Shown: positions 23,245 to 31,827 of the stretch, piece after piece
Position numbering within the stretch: the stretch's first letter is position 1
Layout of the letters: each line of letters starts with the position of its first letter
Virus record (IMG/VR): IMGVR_UViG_3300030102_002537
Location: 1-37,229 of that record
Direction: 5' to 3' (one strand)
Source: a virus
DNA: 37,229 nt
The notes under the pieces: generated by a model
The model's database searches: none
Told to the model about the DNA's origin: nothing
What the model saw: only the letters and a program-made list of their open reading frames with translations
Translations under genes and position numbers: made by a program

Positions 23245-23507
23245 AATACTGGCAAATAGAAAATATAAATGTTAACACATTCGTTGGCAATGAAATAAAA
23301 AGATTTGAAGTAAAAAGTTATGGCAACGTTATTGTTACTAATGACAAATGGGCAACAGGTAACTGGTCTAAAAGAGTAGGTGCAACTGAAAAAACAAAGG
23401 CAGAAGCACAAGCTATTTTAGATGACAGAAGAACTACAGTTATAGCAAACTGGGATAACGATGCAAGAAGTATAGACACACAACCAGAAAGAGAGATATT
23501 ACCATGA
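23241..23507 (+). CDS. Small protein after kelch fibre, 88 residues
   Basis: Begins MKYWQIENINVNTFVGNE; beta strands then a charged C-terminal helix (TEKTKAEAQAILDDRR). It overlaps both neighbours by four bases (ATGA). Such small genes after fibres are often fibre assembly chaperones; no sequence motif confirms it. Confidence 0.65.
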   Translation: MKYWQIENINVNTFVGNEIKRFEVKSYGNVIVTNDKWATGNWSKRVGATEKTKAEAQAILDDRRTTVIANWDNDARSIDTQPEREILP

Positions 23508-24139
23508 ATGAATTTCCAGCACTAAATAACGAAAACGCAAAGAAAATGGAAGCATTGCGTGAAGAAGTTGAAGATTCTTTTATAAAACAACAAGTGTACA
23601 GAACAGAAGCACAGATGCGTTACTCTGTTTTAAACGACAATAGTTTTCCTACAAGAGCAGGCAAGTATTGGCAATGCGTTAGAGAACAAGCAAGTATGTA
23701 TGAAAACTTAGCATGGCTATCTTTTGATTATAGAAAAGACAAGATTACTTTAGAACAAACAAAAGAAATATTAGAAAACACAACAGATAAATATGAAAAA
23801 CAATTCTTGCAACTAGAAATAGAAAAATTAGAATGGACATTAAGAAACCATGAAAGAGTTGGCAATGACAGGGTAAGAGAAATAGAAGCATGGTCTAAAC
23901 TTAAAAAAGAACTAGATGATGGTAGTTTTGATACTAAAAATGTAGAAACAGATAAACTAGAAGATATGTACCAATCATTGTTAGCAAGAGCAGAAGTCTT
24001 AAATCCACATCATGGTCCAAGTGAAATATTGAATGTACATGGACCACTAGATACAATAAAGAAAAATATAGATATGACTATGCTAGATGCAGAGCATATA
24101 AAGAGGAGCCTAAATGGCAGCAATACAATCAAAAAATAG
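23504..24139 (+). CDS. Helical charged protein, 211 residues, unknown
   Basis: Nearly all-helical product with heptad-like stretches (KITLEQTKEILENTTDKYEK; LQLEIEKLEWTLRNHERV). No catalytic residues seen. Its 3' end overlaps the next gene by 26 bp in another frame. Could be a tail-associated or assembly protein; the family looks familiar from marine phage metagenomes, but I have no name for it. Confidence 0.65.
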   Translation: MNEFPALNNENAKKMEALREEVEDSFIKQQVYRTEAQMRYSVLNDNSFPTRAGKYWQCVREQASMYENLAWLSFDYRKDKITLEQTKEILENTTDKYEKQFLQLEIEKLEWTLRNHERVGNDRVREIEAWSKLKKELDDGSFDTKNVETDKLEDMYQSLLARAEVLNPHHGPSEILNVHGPLDTIKKNIDMTMLDAEHIKRSLNGSNTIKK

Positions 24140-25388
24140 AGCAGAACTAAGACAATCAATAGGTTATCAGCTTGGTGCTTGTACTGTCGGTACTGCTACT
24201 GCAGATGGAGATACAACTACTTTTAAAGATACAGTAAATCTTTTTGGTGGAGACGATGAGTACAATGGTTCATGGCTTGTAGTTACAGATGCTACAGACA
24301 ACACTGTAAACATAAGAAGAATTACTGACTATGCTTCTAGCACTAGCACAATCACAGTATCACCTGCACTTAGTTTTAACGTTGCTACTGGAGATGCTTA
24401 TGAAATATATGACAACGATTTACCACCTGCAAGAATACACGATTTTATAAACAGGGCTATATCTGGGATAACACGAAAAGGTGCCCCACAGACTACTGAC
24501 TTTAGTTTACATTCATCATCTGAAGTATATGCTTACTCATTACCCTCAGATTTAGTTGGATTACAGAAGGTAGAATACAGAAAGAAATACTTTGGTAAAT
24601 CATTACTTACTTGTGATGCTGTCTTTGATGAAGTAACAACTGGTGTGTCAAGCGTTGTGGTGGATGAAGAGGACCACAGAGAAGGTCAAGCTGCAAACAA
24701 GATGGTTATACCATCTTCTACTGGTACAAATGCAATATTAATATCTGACTCAATAACATCTACAAACATATCAGGTTATACTCATTTAGAATTTTTTATA
24801 AAAACAAACGTTGCTCTTACAGCAGGTCAATTTGCAGTAAGGCTATCTGCAGCAGCAAACAACGCTACAAGTGGTGTCTATGAGGACGTAGCAGTGCCTG
24901 CAACATCAGCAGACACATGGACTCATCACAGAATAGCTTTGAGTAGTGCAGAGAACCTAACGGCTATAATATCTGTTGGTTTGATACAAGTAGCAGACAT
25001 TGGTGCAGCAACTGTATCAATAGATGATATTAAGGTATCAAGAGACTACGGTGCAGCATACGAAGAAATACACAGAAACTTTTACACAATAGACAGAGCA
25101 AACAGAAGATTAGTGTTTGATGAGAACGCTAGAGCAGTTGTAAGAAACTCTTTGCTCAAACTTACAGGAGTAAAAAAACCTACACTGCTTACATCTGACA
25201 CAACAAGTTGTGATGTAGAGCCAGAGTTTATTATCCAAAAAGCATCATCAATGGCGTTGCTTGCTAGGTCTGACAGGTCTGCTGAAAGAAGAGAAGCAGC
25301 ACAATTAGATAGTGAAAGAATGAATTTACAAGCAGAGCAAACGTTAGCAAGGAGTCAAACTCCACAGAGGTGTGTTTGGATTGATTGA
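24114..25388 (+). CDS. Tail adaptor/tubular-like protein with inserted jelly-roll domain
   Basis: ATG at 24114 follows AAGAGGAGCC. Residues ~1-150 and ~320-424 read as a head-tail adaptor: LPPARIHDFINRAISGI, later EEIHRNFYTIDRANRRLVF, and a C-terminal helix (SSMALLARSDRSAERREAAQ). Between them (~180-315) is a domain with the beta-sandwich pattern of carbohydrate-binding modules (GYTHLEFFIKTN, WTHHRIALSSAEN, SIDDIKVSRDYG). An adaptor with an embedded glycan-binding-like domain would attach to the portal and also face outward. The next gene's start overlaps its stop (TGATG). Confidence 0.65.
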   Translation: MAAIQSKNRAELRQSIGYQLGACTVGTATADGDTTTFKDTVNLFGGDDEYNGSWLVVTDATDNTVNIRRITDYASSTSTITVSPALSFNVATGDAYEIYDNDLPPARIHDFINRAISGITRKGAPQTTDFSLHSSSEVYAYSLPSDLVGLQKVEYRKKYFGKSLLTCDAVFDEVTTGVSSVVVDEEDHREGQAANKMVIPSSTGTNAILISDSITSTNISGYTHLEFFIKTNVALTAGQFAVRLSAAANNATSGVYEDVAVPATSADTWTHHRIALSSAENLTAIISVGLIQVADIGAATVSIDDIKVSRDYGAAYEEIHRNFYTIDRANRRLVFDENARAVVRNSLLKLTGVKKPTLLTSDTTSCDVEPEFIIQKASSMALLARSDRSAERREAAQLDSERMNLQAEQTLARSQTPQRCVWID

Positions 25389-27274
25389 TGGCAACAAGAG
25401 TAGTAGATGAAAATGAAATAATATTAAATGGTGTTTACTACCGTGTGTCTAATCCTGTAAGAAGATTTATTACAAGTCAGTTTCCCGGCAAGATAACTCT
25501 TGGTGATTACAACTTAGAGTCAAACCCTATTACATCTACGTTTGTGTCTAGTGACCACAGAGGTGGTATAGGTATAGAACGTATGGACCCATCAAAAGAT
25601 TTAGATAGAGTCTGGTGGTCTACTGGTCAACTAAGACATAAAGACCACTTTGTTTTACCGAAGCTAGCAGTTGCTAGTGGCAGTGACCCTAACACAGAAC
25701 TTACACAATTCTTAACCTTTAAAGGAGTATTGTATGCAGCAGGTGGAGGATTCCTGCATACATACAACACAAACGACACTTGGACAACATTAACTGTATC
25801 AACAACAATGCCGATGAATAATTCAACAGATGCTGGAGTTGGAATGGTAAATGATGTATCAACAGCAGTTTTTGCAAATGAAGAAGGTGTTTACTTTAGC
25901 ACAACAGGAGAAAGTTGGTCTGCAAATTCTACGCAAAGCACACCATTTATAGCTTTTTTCAAAGACCAAATATATGCAATAGACAAAGACGGACAGTTAA
26001 GACGGTCATCTGATTTGTCAGGTAGTTGGACAAACGATGCAAAACTAAAACTTGATGATGATGCAGTAGTGGGCTTGATTGTTGCAAGAAATGCAAGTCA
26101 AGAAAGAGTTTTATACGCAGTGACTCAACAAGGTTTATATGTACATGATGATGCTAATACAAGGTTTGTTGAAACAGATTTTAAAGTACCAAAGAATCCA
26201 AGGAATGGTGTTGGAACAGCAACATGGAGAGGTAGTATTTACTACCCATCAAAAATGGGTCTATATAAAATAAATGTAGGAAGAGATGCAACAGTTGTAA
26301 CTACTGTTGGTCTTGATAAAGATGATGGTGTTCCACAAGTTTACAGAGGGGAAATCGTAAAAGTTATCCCAACTCTCAATGAATTGTTGTTAGTTGTAAA
26401 TGCACAAGAAGCAGATACAACTCCTGCAACAACTAAGATACACGCTACTGCAGGTAGCAGGTCAAGGATGAATACACAAATAGGTGGAGGTCTTACTGGT
26501 TTTTCTTACGTTGCAGCTTTTGATGACAGAGGTTATGAGATAAAACATATTACAGGTTCTAGTTCAGCAGGTATTACAGGTGCATTTGTAGGCACAGACC
26601 AAGACCAATATAGGTTGTGGGTTAACTATGATGACAATGCTTACTATGTAAATTTATCAACAGATGTTATAAACCCAAGTCAAATTGCAGACCAAACTTA
26701 TGCAAGTTCAGCAACTCTTGAAACACCATACTTTGATGCAAACGTTATTGGTCAAGACAAAGTAGCACTGGCACTTAGAGTAGAAACAGAAAATCCTACA
26801 ACTGATGAAACTGTTACAGTCTCATACGCTACAAACTACAACGATTCTTTTACATCACTTTCTGCTATTACAAGCACTGGTGAGACAGAATTTAAACTAC
26901 CATCTAGTGCAAATCCGGTTGGGATAGAGTTTAGAAGTATAAAATTTAAGGTGGCACTAGCAAGAGGCAGCACAAATACAAACAGTCCTGACATGATAAA
27001 ACTTGCTCTACTATTTAAGAAAACACTACCAGTGCAGTTTGGTTTTGATGTTCTTCTTGATTTAACTAATGACCACAAAGGTAAAACAATAAGAGACTTG
27101 CAGGCTGCAGTAGATACTGCAATAGCAAATAAAACTCTTATGGAACTTACTTACCGTGATGATTCCGGTGGCACTAGGAATTACTATGTCACCGTGCTGA
27201 GTGCACAGGCTCTGGAGGAAACTGGGCTAAATGAGAGGGCACGTTTTAGATTAACGTTAAGTGAGGCTGTGTAG
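25388..27274 (+). CDS. Tail (nozzle-like) beta-propeller protein, 628 residues
   Basis: Large beta-rich protein with propeller-like turns: TFVSSDHRGGIGIERMDP, YAAGGGFLHTYNTNDTW, repeated short strands with YFSTTGESW and YAIDKDGQLRRSSD, and a C-terminal domain with LELTYRDDSGG-type strands. It follows the adaptor gene in the order expected for podovirus tail tubular proteins A and B. An upstream TTG at 25385 is in frame but ATG 25388 is preferred because it overlaps the preceding stop. Role as tail nozzle is inferred from order and length. Confidence 0.65.
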   Translation: MATRVVDENEIILNGVYYRVSNPVRRFITSQFPGKITLGDYNLESNPITSTFVSSDHRGGIGIERMDPSKDLDRVWWSTGQLRHKDHFVLPKLAVASGSDPNTELTQFLTFKGVLYAAGGGFLHTYNTNDTWTTLTVSTTMPMNNSTDAGVGMVNDVSTAVFANEEGVYFSTTGESWSANSTQSTPFIAFFKDQIYAIDKDGQLRRSSDLSGSWTNDAKLKLDDDAVVGLIVARNASQERVLYAVTQQGLYVHDDANTRFVETDFKVPKNPRNGVGTATWRGSIYYPSKMGLYKINVGRDATVVTTVGLDKDDGVPQVYRGEIVKVIPTLNELLLVVNAQEADTTPATTKIHATAGSRSRMNTQIGGGLTGFSYVAAFDDRGYEIKHITGSSSAGITGAFVGTDQDQYRLWVNYDDNAYYVNLSTDVINPSQIADQTYASSATLETPYFDANVIGQDKVALALRVETENPTTDETVTVSYATNYNDSFTSLSAITSTGETEFKLPSSANPVGIEFRSIKFKVALARGSTNTNSPDMIKLALLFKKTLPVQFGFDVLLDLTNDHKGKTIRDLQAAVDTAIANKTLMELTYRDDSGGTRNYYVTVLSAQALEETGLNERARFRLTLSEAV

Positions 27275-27696
27275 TGGTAACCCAGAGGCAGAGGAGAACA
27301 AGCAGTGGTAGGGTCCTAGAGCCTGTACCTCAGTGGTGGACATTGGCAGGAGGAAGCCAACCAGAATACTATGTATATAAAGCATTGCTTAGGACTGGTA
27401 GAAAACTAAATGTAGACTTTACTTACCAATCAAAACAATTTGGTGGAAGACTTGAAAGAGGTGGTGCTGTAACAGATTTTTTAATCGTATCTCCACCAAT
27501 GGGTATAAACGTTCAGAGCAAATATTATCACGCAAGAACGACTAATCAACGAGCACATGATAGACTACAGAGAGAGCAATATGAGCAAAGAGGTATTAAA
27601 ATAGCTTTTATTGACGAGGATGAGGCGTTTGAAAACGCTGACTATTATGTTAGAAGGGCGTTAAGTGGTTACACTAGCACGCCGTTAGGAGACTAA
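27274..27696 (+). CDS. PD-(D/E)XK-like nuclease candidate in the tail module, 140 residues
   Basis: GTG start overlapping the previous stop. The product shows Glu31 in a helix (PEYYVYKALLRTG), Asp68 in GGAVTDFLIV, and Gln81-Ser-Lys83 in GINVQSKYYH: an E...D...(E/Q)xK series with the alpha-beta-beta-beta spacing of PD-(D/E)XK nucleases, Gln replacing the usual Glu. The C-terminal part (REQYEQRGIKIAFIDEDE) resembles the helix and strand following the core in small endonucleases such as VSR. Why it is encoded between tail and fibre genes is unclear. Confidence 0.55.
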   Translation: MVTQRQRRTSSGRVLEPVPQWWTLAGGSQPEYYVYKALLRTGRKLNVDFTYQSKQFGGRLERGGAVTDFLIVSPPMGINVQSKYYHARTTNQRAHDRLQREQYEQRGIKIAFIDEDEAFENADYYVRRALSGYTSTPLGD

Positions 27697-27698
27697 AT

Positions 27699-28811
27699 AT
27701 GGGAATAGAAATTACGGGATTTGCATACGATTCTGCAGGTGCTGCTTTAACGAGCAAGTCTGTAAATTTATACGATAGAAACACCACTGCAAATTCAAGA
27801 GCATCTACGACTACAAACTCAGATGGTAAATTTACATTTAGTAATTCTGATGTAACTGTCAGCAGTGTTTATCAAATGGATGTAGAAATAACAGATGGCA
27901 GCAATAAAACTAGATACAAGTATGATGATGAAATAATGCTTCAAAGAGTAGATGTAAAAGACTTTGTGTTGAGGTCAGGTTCATCTAATCAATTTGTTCA
28001 GACTATAGTTCCAGATACATTGACAGCAGACAGAACAGTTACTGTACCGAATGCTGCTGGAACAGTAGCTTTGATTAATTCTTCAAATCAGTTATTCATT
28101 GGTGACACTACATCTACTACTTTAGGTCAAGGTTTAGTTATTAATGGTGCTGCTAACGCCTCTCCGAATATAGAACTTAAATCTTCACAAGTTGCTCATG
28201 GTTTAACAGGAACAACTGAAACTGATACTTTTGCATTCTTTGGATTATCAGATGCTACTGGTGGTTTAGCAATAACTGGTATAACAGAAACACAAGAGTC
28301 TGACAGTTTAGATAGTGCAGTAAGAATTAGAGGTATACAAAAAAATACTGTTGATAGTGACTCAACTGCTAGTGCAGGTGCCCCAGTTGTACTAGAAGCT
28401 GTAGAGCACAATGGTTCAAACACTATGTCGGATTTAGGTGCAGATGAAAACGTTGTTGTATTTAAAAACGGAACTGCAAATAATACAACTACTCACATAT
28501 TTAAAGGTGACGGAGACATATTTGTTGACGGTTCAACTACAATCACAGCCTTTGACGATTACGATGACGTAGCTTTGCTTACTGCATGGAACGGTGCTGT
28601 GACACAAGATAATAGATATAAAGTAGAGTTTAAATCTTGGGTTGATGAACACAAAGATACTCTTGAAAGTTTAGGAATAATTGCACCAAACTCTGACGGC
28701 ACATTTCACTACTCAATCAAAAACTTAAACACTTTGATGGTAGGTGCTATTAGACAACTAGGTGCAAAAGTAAATAAACTAGAAGAACAACTAGCTTTGA
28801 AAGGAGCATAA
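27699..28811 (+). CDS. Tail fibre with N-terminal Ig-like domain and C-terminal coiled coil
   Basis: Residues ~1-90 form a carboxypeptidase-regulatory-like Ig fold (ITGFAYDSAGAALTSKSVNLYD; DGKFTFSNSD). The middle is Ser/Thr/Gly-rich fibre sequence (TVTVPNAAGTVALIN, a common fibre repeat unit). The last ~60 residues (LMVGAIRQLGAKVNKLEEQL) are a coiled coil like those that end self-trimerising fibres of the peptidase S74 type, though I do not see the S74 catalytic Ser-Lys pattern. Likely a virion fibre. Confidence 0.7.
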   Translation: MGIEITGFAYDSAGAALTSKSVNLYDRNTTANSRASTTTNSDGKFTFSNSDVTVSSVYQMDVEITDGSNKTRYKYDDEIMLQRVDVKDFVLRSGSSNQFVQTIVPDTLTADRTVTVPNAAGTVALINSSNQLFIGDTTSTTLGQGLVINGAANASPNIELKSSQVAHGLTGTTETDTFAFFGLSDATGGLAITGITETQESDSLDSAVRIRGIQKNTVDSDSTASAGAPVVLEAVEHNGSNTMSDLGADENVVVFKNGTANNTTTHIFKGDGDIFVDGSTTITAFDDYDDVALLTAWNGAVTQDNRYKVEFKSWVDEHKDTLESLGIIAPNSDGTFHYSIKNLNTLMVGAIRQLGAKVNKLEEQLALKGA

Positions 28812-28997
28812 ATGGCAGATTTAACAGTATCAGTAACTGATGCACAGTTAACTAGAATTAAAAAAGCGTTAACTGAAAATGGTGTGGAGCCTGACAATGC
28901 AGGCGTTGTGACGTGGTTAAACAATCAACTAAACAACAAAGTCAAAATATACGAGGAAGCTGTAGCAGTTGACTCGGTATCTGGCTTAGGACTATAA
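28812..28997 (+). CDS. Small protein, 61 residues, unknown
   Basis: AAAGGAGCATAA precedes the ATG, which directly follows the fibre stop. Product MADLTVSVTDAQLTRIKKAL with a conserved-looking NNQLNNKVKIYEEA helix. Common kind of small protein downstream of marine phage fibres; function unknown. Confidence 0.7.
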   Translation: MADLTVSVTDAQLTRIKKALTENGVEPDNAGVVTWLNNQLNNKVKIYEEAVAVDSVSGLGL

Positions 28998-29003
28998 GGA
29001 ACT

Positions 29004-29171
29004 ATGGATAACGAAATTAAAATTAAGGCTGAGGATGTGCAGAGTGCAATATCAAAAAATCCAGCGATAGACTGGGCTTTAAAAGAAGAAGCGTTATTAA
29101 GACAAATTAAAGAACTAAAAGAAAAACTTTCTCAATATGAGAAAGACGAACAGGAGGACAAAGATGCCTAG
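29004..29171 (+). CDS. Small helical protein, 55 residues
   Basis: AAGGA lies 6 nt before the ATG at 29004. The product begins MDNEIKIKAEDVQSAISK and has a coiled-coil-like second half (LLRQIKELKEKLSQYEK). Ends in an acidic tail. It overlaps the next small gene by 8 bp. Position is before the run of lysine-rich proteins. Function unknown. Confidence 0.65.
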   Translation: MDNEIKIKAEDVQSAISKNPAIDWALKEEALLRQIKELKEKLSQYEKDEQEDKDA

Positions 29172-29262
29172 ACATTACGGAACAGGAAGAAGTAGTGGTA
29201 TGACAACCCCAAAACCGAAAAAAAACGGTAAAAAGAAAAATGGCACCAAGAAAAAAAAGTAA
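29164..29262 (+). CDS. Tiny lysine-rich protein, 32 residues
   Basis: ATG at 29164 has CAGGAGGAC in front. The product starts MPRHYGTGRSSGMTTPK and then is almost all Lys/Gly/Asn to the end. It overlaps both neighbours in other frames. It is the first of a run of basic small proteins and may bind nucleic acid or a polyanion. Confidence 0.6.
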   Translation: MPRHYGTGRSSGMTTPKPKKNGKKKNGTKKKK

Positions 29263-29434
29263 AACAGCGAAAGGCGTTTCACTAAGTGGTTTGACTGCTA
29301 AACAGCAGGCAACTATGGTTAAACACGCTAAACATCATACTGCAAAGCATATTAGAGATATGAAAAAACGTATGATGAAAGGTGTGTCATTTACAGCAGC
29401 CCACAAACAATCACAGAAAGCAGTAGGAAGATGA
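29240..29434 (+). CDS. Basic small protein, 64 residues
   Basis: ATG at 29240 lies inside the lysine-rich end of the previous gene. Product MAPRKKSKTAKGVSLSGL, then a His/Lys-rich helix (MVKHAKHHTAKHIRDMKKRM). No disulphide or membrane segment. Overlaps the next gene by four bases. Strong positive charge suggests binding to DNA or RNA. Confidence 0.65.
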   Translation: MAPRKKSKTAKGVSLSGLTAKQQATMVKHAKHHTAKHIRDMKKRMMKGVSFTAAHKQSQKAVGR

Positions 29435-29643
29435 AATTTATTCTTAAATTTTTACCACAACCCTACAAGAATATAGTTACATTCTTTTTGTCTACACTTG
29501 AAAATGTAAACGAGAAAGAAGAACTAGAAAGAATAGGTAAACTATTTGCAGACATTCTTGAAGATGGTCACGTTACACCACAAGAGTGGTTATCTCTTGC
29601 AGGTAAAAACGGACTTGGTATACTAAAAGGTAATGGCAAGTAG
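29431..29643 (+). CDS. Small protein, 70 residues, EF-hand-like C-terminal half
   Basis: Product MKFILKFLPQPYKNIVTFFL has a hydrophobic N-terminal helix (weak membrane association possible) followed by an acidic helix-loop-helix stretch (RIGKLFADILEDGHVTPQEW). Unlike its neighbours it is acidic in the second half, so it may partner with the basic proteins. Function unknown. Confidence 0.65.
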   Translation: MKFILKFLPQPYKNIVTFFLSTLENVNEKEELERIGKLFADILEDGHVTPQEWLSLAGKNGLGILKGNGK

Positions 29644-29863
29644 AACTAAAAAAAAGAAAACTAAAAAGAAGGCAACTACAAGTAAACGTAAGTTTAAAAA
29701 GGTCCCTAAGACCAAAGGTGGTGTGCCTAAAAAGTACGTCAAGGGTGCTAAGAATCCAAAGGCTAGAGAAGCTGAGATAAAGAGAACTAGAAAACTTTAT
29801 CGTGAAGGTAAGCTTACGCCTGCAATGATGGACAGAATAAGTAAACAGAGGAGCAGAGGATAA
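29633..29863 (+). CDS. Lysine-rich small protein, 76 residues
   Basis: ATG at 29633 overlaps the preceding gene by 11 bp. N-terminus is MASRTKKKKTKKKATTSKRK, a run of Lys and Arg, followed by VPKKYVKGAKNPKAREAEIK and a helix ending MMDRISKQRSRG. The charge and composition resemble histone-H1-like tails. Nucleic-acid condensing or virion-packed role is inference. Confidence 0.65.
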   Translation: MASRTKKKKTKKKATTSKRKFKKVPKTKGGVPKKYVKGAKNPKAREAEIKRTRKLYREGKLTPAMMDRISKQRSRG

Positions 29864-30189
29864 TGGCAAACGGTAAATACAAAAGTATTCCCGGAGCAAG
29901 CAGGTACTCTAAGTCTACCTTAGACAAGGTATACAAGAGAGGACTTGGTGCTTACTACTCATCTGGTAGTAGACCAAAGACAAGTGCTCATGCTTGGGCT
30001 ATGGGAAGAGTAAAGTCTTTCGTCACTGGTAAAGGTGGTGCAAGAAAAGCAGATAAAGATTTACTTAGAGGTGGCAGTAAAAAAACTACTGCAAAGAAGA
30101 CTACTGCAAAGAAGACTACTAAGAAAAAAACTACCAAGAAAAAAACAACTCGTAGAAAGCGAGTAAAGACTATGGGTATGGGTAGTTAA
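29863..30189 (+). CDS. DUF5824-like protein with histone-H1-like tail, 108 residues
   Basis: Core residues ~15-70 (STLDKVYKRGLGAYYSSGSR, then SAHAWAMGRVKSFVTG) match what I recall of DUF5824, found in marine phages. The C-terminal ~35 residues are Lys/Thr repeats (AKKTTAKKTTKKKTTKKKT), like eukaryotic/bacterial H1-like proteins. The start overlaps the previous stop by one base. Likely a basic DNA-binding or structural accessory protein. Confidence 0.7.
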   Translation: MANGKYKSIPGASRYSKSTLDKVYKRGLGAYYSSGSRPKTSAHAWAMGRVKSFVTGKGGARKADKDLLRGGSKKTTAKKTTAKKTTKKKTTKKKTTRRKRVKTMGMGS

Positions 30190-30504
30190 ATGGCTCATGA
30201 GAGTAGAAAGAAATCTATGCTTAAAAAGTATGGTCTTAAAGGTGTAAACAAAGCTAAAAGAACACCAAGCCATCCTACAAAGTCACACGTTGTTCTTGCA
30301 CAAGAAGGTCATAAACTAAAACTAATTAGGTTTGGACAGCAAGGTAAACGTGTAGGCACACTAAAAGGCACAGCAGGTAAACCAAAGAAAGGTGAGTCTG
30401 CTAGAATGAAAGCCAAAAGAAAATCATTTAAAGCAAGGCACGCCAAGAATATTGCTAGAGGTAAAATGTCAGCAGCTTGGTGGGCAGATAAGGTGAAGTG
30501 GTAA
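30190..30504 (+). CDS. DUF6321-like basic protein, 104 residues
   Basis: Central segment KSHVVLAQEGHKLKLIRFGQ and C-terminal SARMKAKRKSFKARHAKNIA ... GKMSAAWWADKVKW match what I recall of DUF6321, widespread in marine phages, often next to DUF5824-type genes. Highly basic. Gene starts right after the previous stop. Function is not established; nucleic-acid binding is plausible. Confidence 0.75.
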   Translation: MAHESRKKSMLKKYGLKGVNKAKRTPSHPTKSHVVLAQEGHKLKLIRFGQQGKRVGTLKGTAGKPKKGESARMKAKRKSFKARHAKNIARGKMSAAWWADKVKW

Positions 30505-30644
30505 TGCCAAAGCCAAAAGGTAAAAAGAAATACAGTTCAAAGCAAAAGAAACTTGCACGAGTCGCACCACCACGAGACAAGATTACAGGTGCAGATTTTA
30601 AGAAGCTGAAGAAAAGAAAGAAAACCACTAAAAAACGTGGATAA
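30504..30644 (+). CDS. Lysine-rich small protein, 46 residues
   Basis: ATG overlaps the previous stop by one base (TAATG). Product MPKPKGKKKYSSKQKKLARV and a C-terminal KKLKKRKKTTKKRG. Very basic, with no hydrophobic core. Belongs to the run of cationic proteins. Confidence 0.7.
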   Translation: MPKPKGKKKYSSKQKKLARVAPPRDKITGADFKKLKKRKKTTKKRG

Positions 30645-30720
30645 ATCAACAGTTGCAATACTTGCATACTGTCTATGCCTCATACTAATGGTTATCGTTG
30701 GTGAATGTTATAGTGTATAA
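30637..30720 (+). CDS. Possible 27-residue membrane peptide
   Basis: A GTG at 30637, overlapping the end of the previous gene by 8 bp, opens a frame giving (M)DKSTVAILAYCLCLILMVIV and a short polar tail GECYSV. This is one transmembrane segment with cysteines. No strong ribosome binding site is seen, but coupling to the preceding gene is possible. It could be a tiny holin/antiholin-like or lipoprotein-like peptide; low certainty. Confidence 0.4.
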   Translation: MDKSTVAILAYCLCLILMVIVGECYSV

Positions 30721-30741
30721 TCAGAGTAGTGTGGAGGTACC

Positions 30742-31827
30742 ATGTGGAAAAGAATTAAGAAAATAATCAAATCAATATTAAATATCCCTTTTACTGTAGT
30801 TAAAGGTGCAGCAAACTTTATTTATGAAATACTGCGTGCATTTAAAAGAATGATAATAACTATCCTTAAGTCTCCAATTTTACTTTCAATACAAGCCTAC
30901 AAGAAAGGTCTTATTATCAGAGACTATGTAATGGCTAAGATAGATTACCTAGACCAAGAGAGCAAGAAGTGGCACAGGTTCTTTCAAGTTCTGGCAAGCC
31001 CATATAATCTGCTTCTTAAGCTAGGTTTTAATCCGGCTATGGCTAGTGGGCTACTAATCGCTGGTGGAACTGTCACAGGTGGGGTGGTAGCAAATGAGAT
31101 AATACAAGAGAGAAGTTTTGCAAATGGTGATGCAGGTATTTATGCTGCTCCAAGTGAATTTCCTAGCGAGGAACTTGAAAAAGAACTAGCGTGGAGAAAA
31201 GATAACCCTGATGACAACACGCTTAGAATCGTGCTTGGAACTACACCAGTAGAAGAAATATCCATAACTGATGTAAGTGTAAACTCTTACACAGGAAGTA
31301 CCTTGCCTAGTGGAAAGACTGAAGCTATCTTAATTGAAGGCAAGAATGGGCAGAATGCAAGGCTTGAAATCGGTGAGTTCTTGTGGGATAGAAATACTTG
31401 CAAAAGTTTGACTGTTTCGGATTCAAACATTTATAAAATCATAGTGAAGAATAATATTTCAGATGGTCAGTCTATTGCACAGACTGCTGGTACTCAAAGA
31501 GATTTAAGAATATCAGGTGGGAATGCAATGGCTAGAGAATTGACTACTTCAGCAGGCACTTATGACCGAATTTGGCTTGATACTGGTAGTTTAACTAGCA
31601 CCAATGCAAAGATAAATAAACTTACTTTATCTAACATAGTCAGCAAAGGTGGCAGTTGCGTGATTAGACAAGCTGATATCGGATTACTTACTATACAGTA
31701 TTCAGTAACGGGTCATGACCAAAACTTTGCGACCAAAGAATTCACTATTGCAAGCAGTACCAAGGCAAGCATATGGGAGGTCTCTAATAATCTTGAGATT
31801 TTGCTTACCGAACCAGCAACACAGTAG
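30742..31827 (+). CDS. Membrane-anchored beta-structured protein, 361 residues
   Basis: GTGGAGG precedes the ATG at 30742. Residues 1-80 form basic, amphipathic helices (MWKRIKKIIKSILNIPFTVV; AFKRMIITILKSPILL). A Gly/Ala-rich hydrophobic segment at ~95-118 (NPAMASGLLIAGGTVTGGVV) could cross a membrane. Residues ~150-361 are beta-rich with parallel-strand-like repeats. The mix suggests a membrane-inserting or lysis-related virion protein; no endolysin active-site motif is visible. It is the last sizeable gene of the rightward arm. Confidence 0.6.
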   Translation: MWKRIKKIIKSILNIPFTVVKGAANFIYEILRAFKRMIITILKSPILLSIQAYKKGLIIRDYVMAKIDYLDQESKKWHRFFQVLASPYNLLLKLGFNPAMASGLLIAGGTVTGGVVANEIIQERSFANGDAGIYAAPSEFPSEELEKELAWRKDNPDDNTLRIVLGTTPVEEISITDVSVNSYTGSTLPSGKTEAILIEGKNGQNARLEIGEFLWDRNTCKSLTVSDSNIYKIIVKNNISDGQSIAQTAGTQRDLRISGGNAMARELTTSAGTYDRIWLDTGSLTSTNAKINKLTLSNIVSKGGSCVIRQADIGLLTIQYSVTGHDQNFATKEFTIASSTKASIWEVSNNLEILLTEPATQ

